From an uncultured Desulfobacteraceae bacterium (GTDB taxonomy: Bacteria > Desulfobacterota > Desulfobacteria > Desulfobacterales > UBA2174): a DNA stretch of 6,190 bases. The translations under genes were made by a program, and so were the position numbers. Below are positions 5,991 to 6,190 of this stretch, in pieces. The notes below the pieces were generated by a model. The model saw only the letters and a program-made list of their open reading frames with translations. It made no database searches and had not been told where the DNA came from. The stretch covers positions 1 to 6,190 of the forward strand of contig CALJLV010000237.1 in NCBI GenBank assembly GCA_937982505.1, read 5' to 3'. Position 1 is the first letter of the stretch, and every line of letters starts with the position of its first letter.

Positions 5991-6190
5991 TCAAAAAAAA
6001 GAAGTACAATGGATTGAGGAGGGGTAGGTTGACTAACCCTACAACGTAAGTTAAATATATTGACCCGCCTCCCTTTTTCGCCGTTTCCGGTGTGAGAGGT
6101 AGGCTCGATGGTTTCTGATCTGGATGCCGATGACCTGGTAGTGTAAGATTGATTGTGTGAAATTGGTATAGGGTCGAAAAAAAGGCGCTT
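5991..6190. other. AT-richer gene-free tail
   Basis: A hand count gives 88 G or C in 200 bases (44%), against 74% at 1501-1600 in hom. Apart from the weak hairpin at 6018-6078 I see no gene, RNA or clear repeat. The right edge does not end in adapter sequence. A gene may begin beyond the window. Confidence 0.6.
6018..6078 (+). terminator. Weak terminator candidate downstream of the hsdR remnant
   Basis: GGAGG (6018-6022) pairs with CCTCC (6068-6072), and GGT (6023-6025) with ACC (6063-6065) after a two-base bulge. T6074-T6078 follow. The large loop holds a small GTAGGTT/AACCCTAC hairpin (6024-6042, one bulged C). The long loop makes efficiency doubtful; it could be the former hsdR terminator. 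Confidence 0.3.

Noticed and set aside
5753..6049. Plus-strand open frame of 98 codons
   Set aside because: It starts inside the terminator-like hairpin and reads the hsdR remnant in a different frame; composition is unlike a protein and there is no ribosome-binding site.
6108..6146. Twelve-codon mini-ORF (MVSDLDADDLVV)
   Set aside because: It has a passable upstream AGG, but it is too short to distinguish from chance and has no attenuator hairpin or gene after it.
5243..6190. Integrase or attachment-site duplication next to the tRNA
   Set aside because: No tyrosine recombinase motif on either strand and no repeat of the tRNA 3' end; only the CCTGGTAGCT/CCCGAAG word pair recurs.

Overview
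The window reads as a piece of a high-GC Gram-negative chromosome. All five protein genes lie on the + strand: alaC, hom, thrH, hldE and a yggU (DUF167) gene. They are followed by an initiator tRNA with its own promoter and terminator. The gene content (AlaC next to an ACT-domain homoserine dehydrogenase and ThrH, a fused HldE for lipopolysaccharide heptose, a terminal yggU) and very GC-rich codons fit a deltaproteobacterium-type organism (Desulfobacterota). That placement is an inference from gene order and protein style, not a database result. A hand count gives 74% GC at 1501-1600.

Region by region: bases 1-46 are not genomic. They match the 3' part of the Illumina TruSeq universal adapter, so the left edge is an untrimmed library end. 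Bases 74-3234 hold three amino-acid genes: alaC (alanine/pyruvate transaminase), hom (homoserine dehydrogenase) and thrH (HAD phosphatase/phosphotransferase that can make O-phosphohomoserine). Together hom and thrH cover two consecutive steps toward threonine. After a 105-base gap comes hldE (3340-4785, both the kinase and adenylyltransferase steps of ADP-heptose synthesis), then yggU (4804-5127). A near-consensus sigma70 promoter overlaps the yggU stop codon and drives tRNA-fMet (5166-5242), which ends in a textbook hairpin terminator.

From about 5287 to the right edge I see no intact protein gene. The stretch looks like accessory or decayed DNA beside a tRNA. It holds a tandem 10-mer, a long imperfect hairpin, a compact structured-RNA candidate with a strong terminator-like 3' hairpin (about 5635-5779, possibly of the HEARO/omega-RNA type but without an iscB gene), a REP-like hairpin beside a GGTGGGGACAGGCA motif, a C-terminal scrap of a type I restriction HsdR subunit (about 5865-5990), and an AT-richer tail (about 44% GC by hand count, 5991-6190). 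The structured-RNA candidate and the hsdR remnant are the observations most worth following up.
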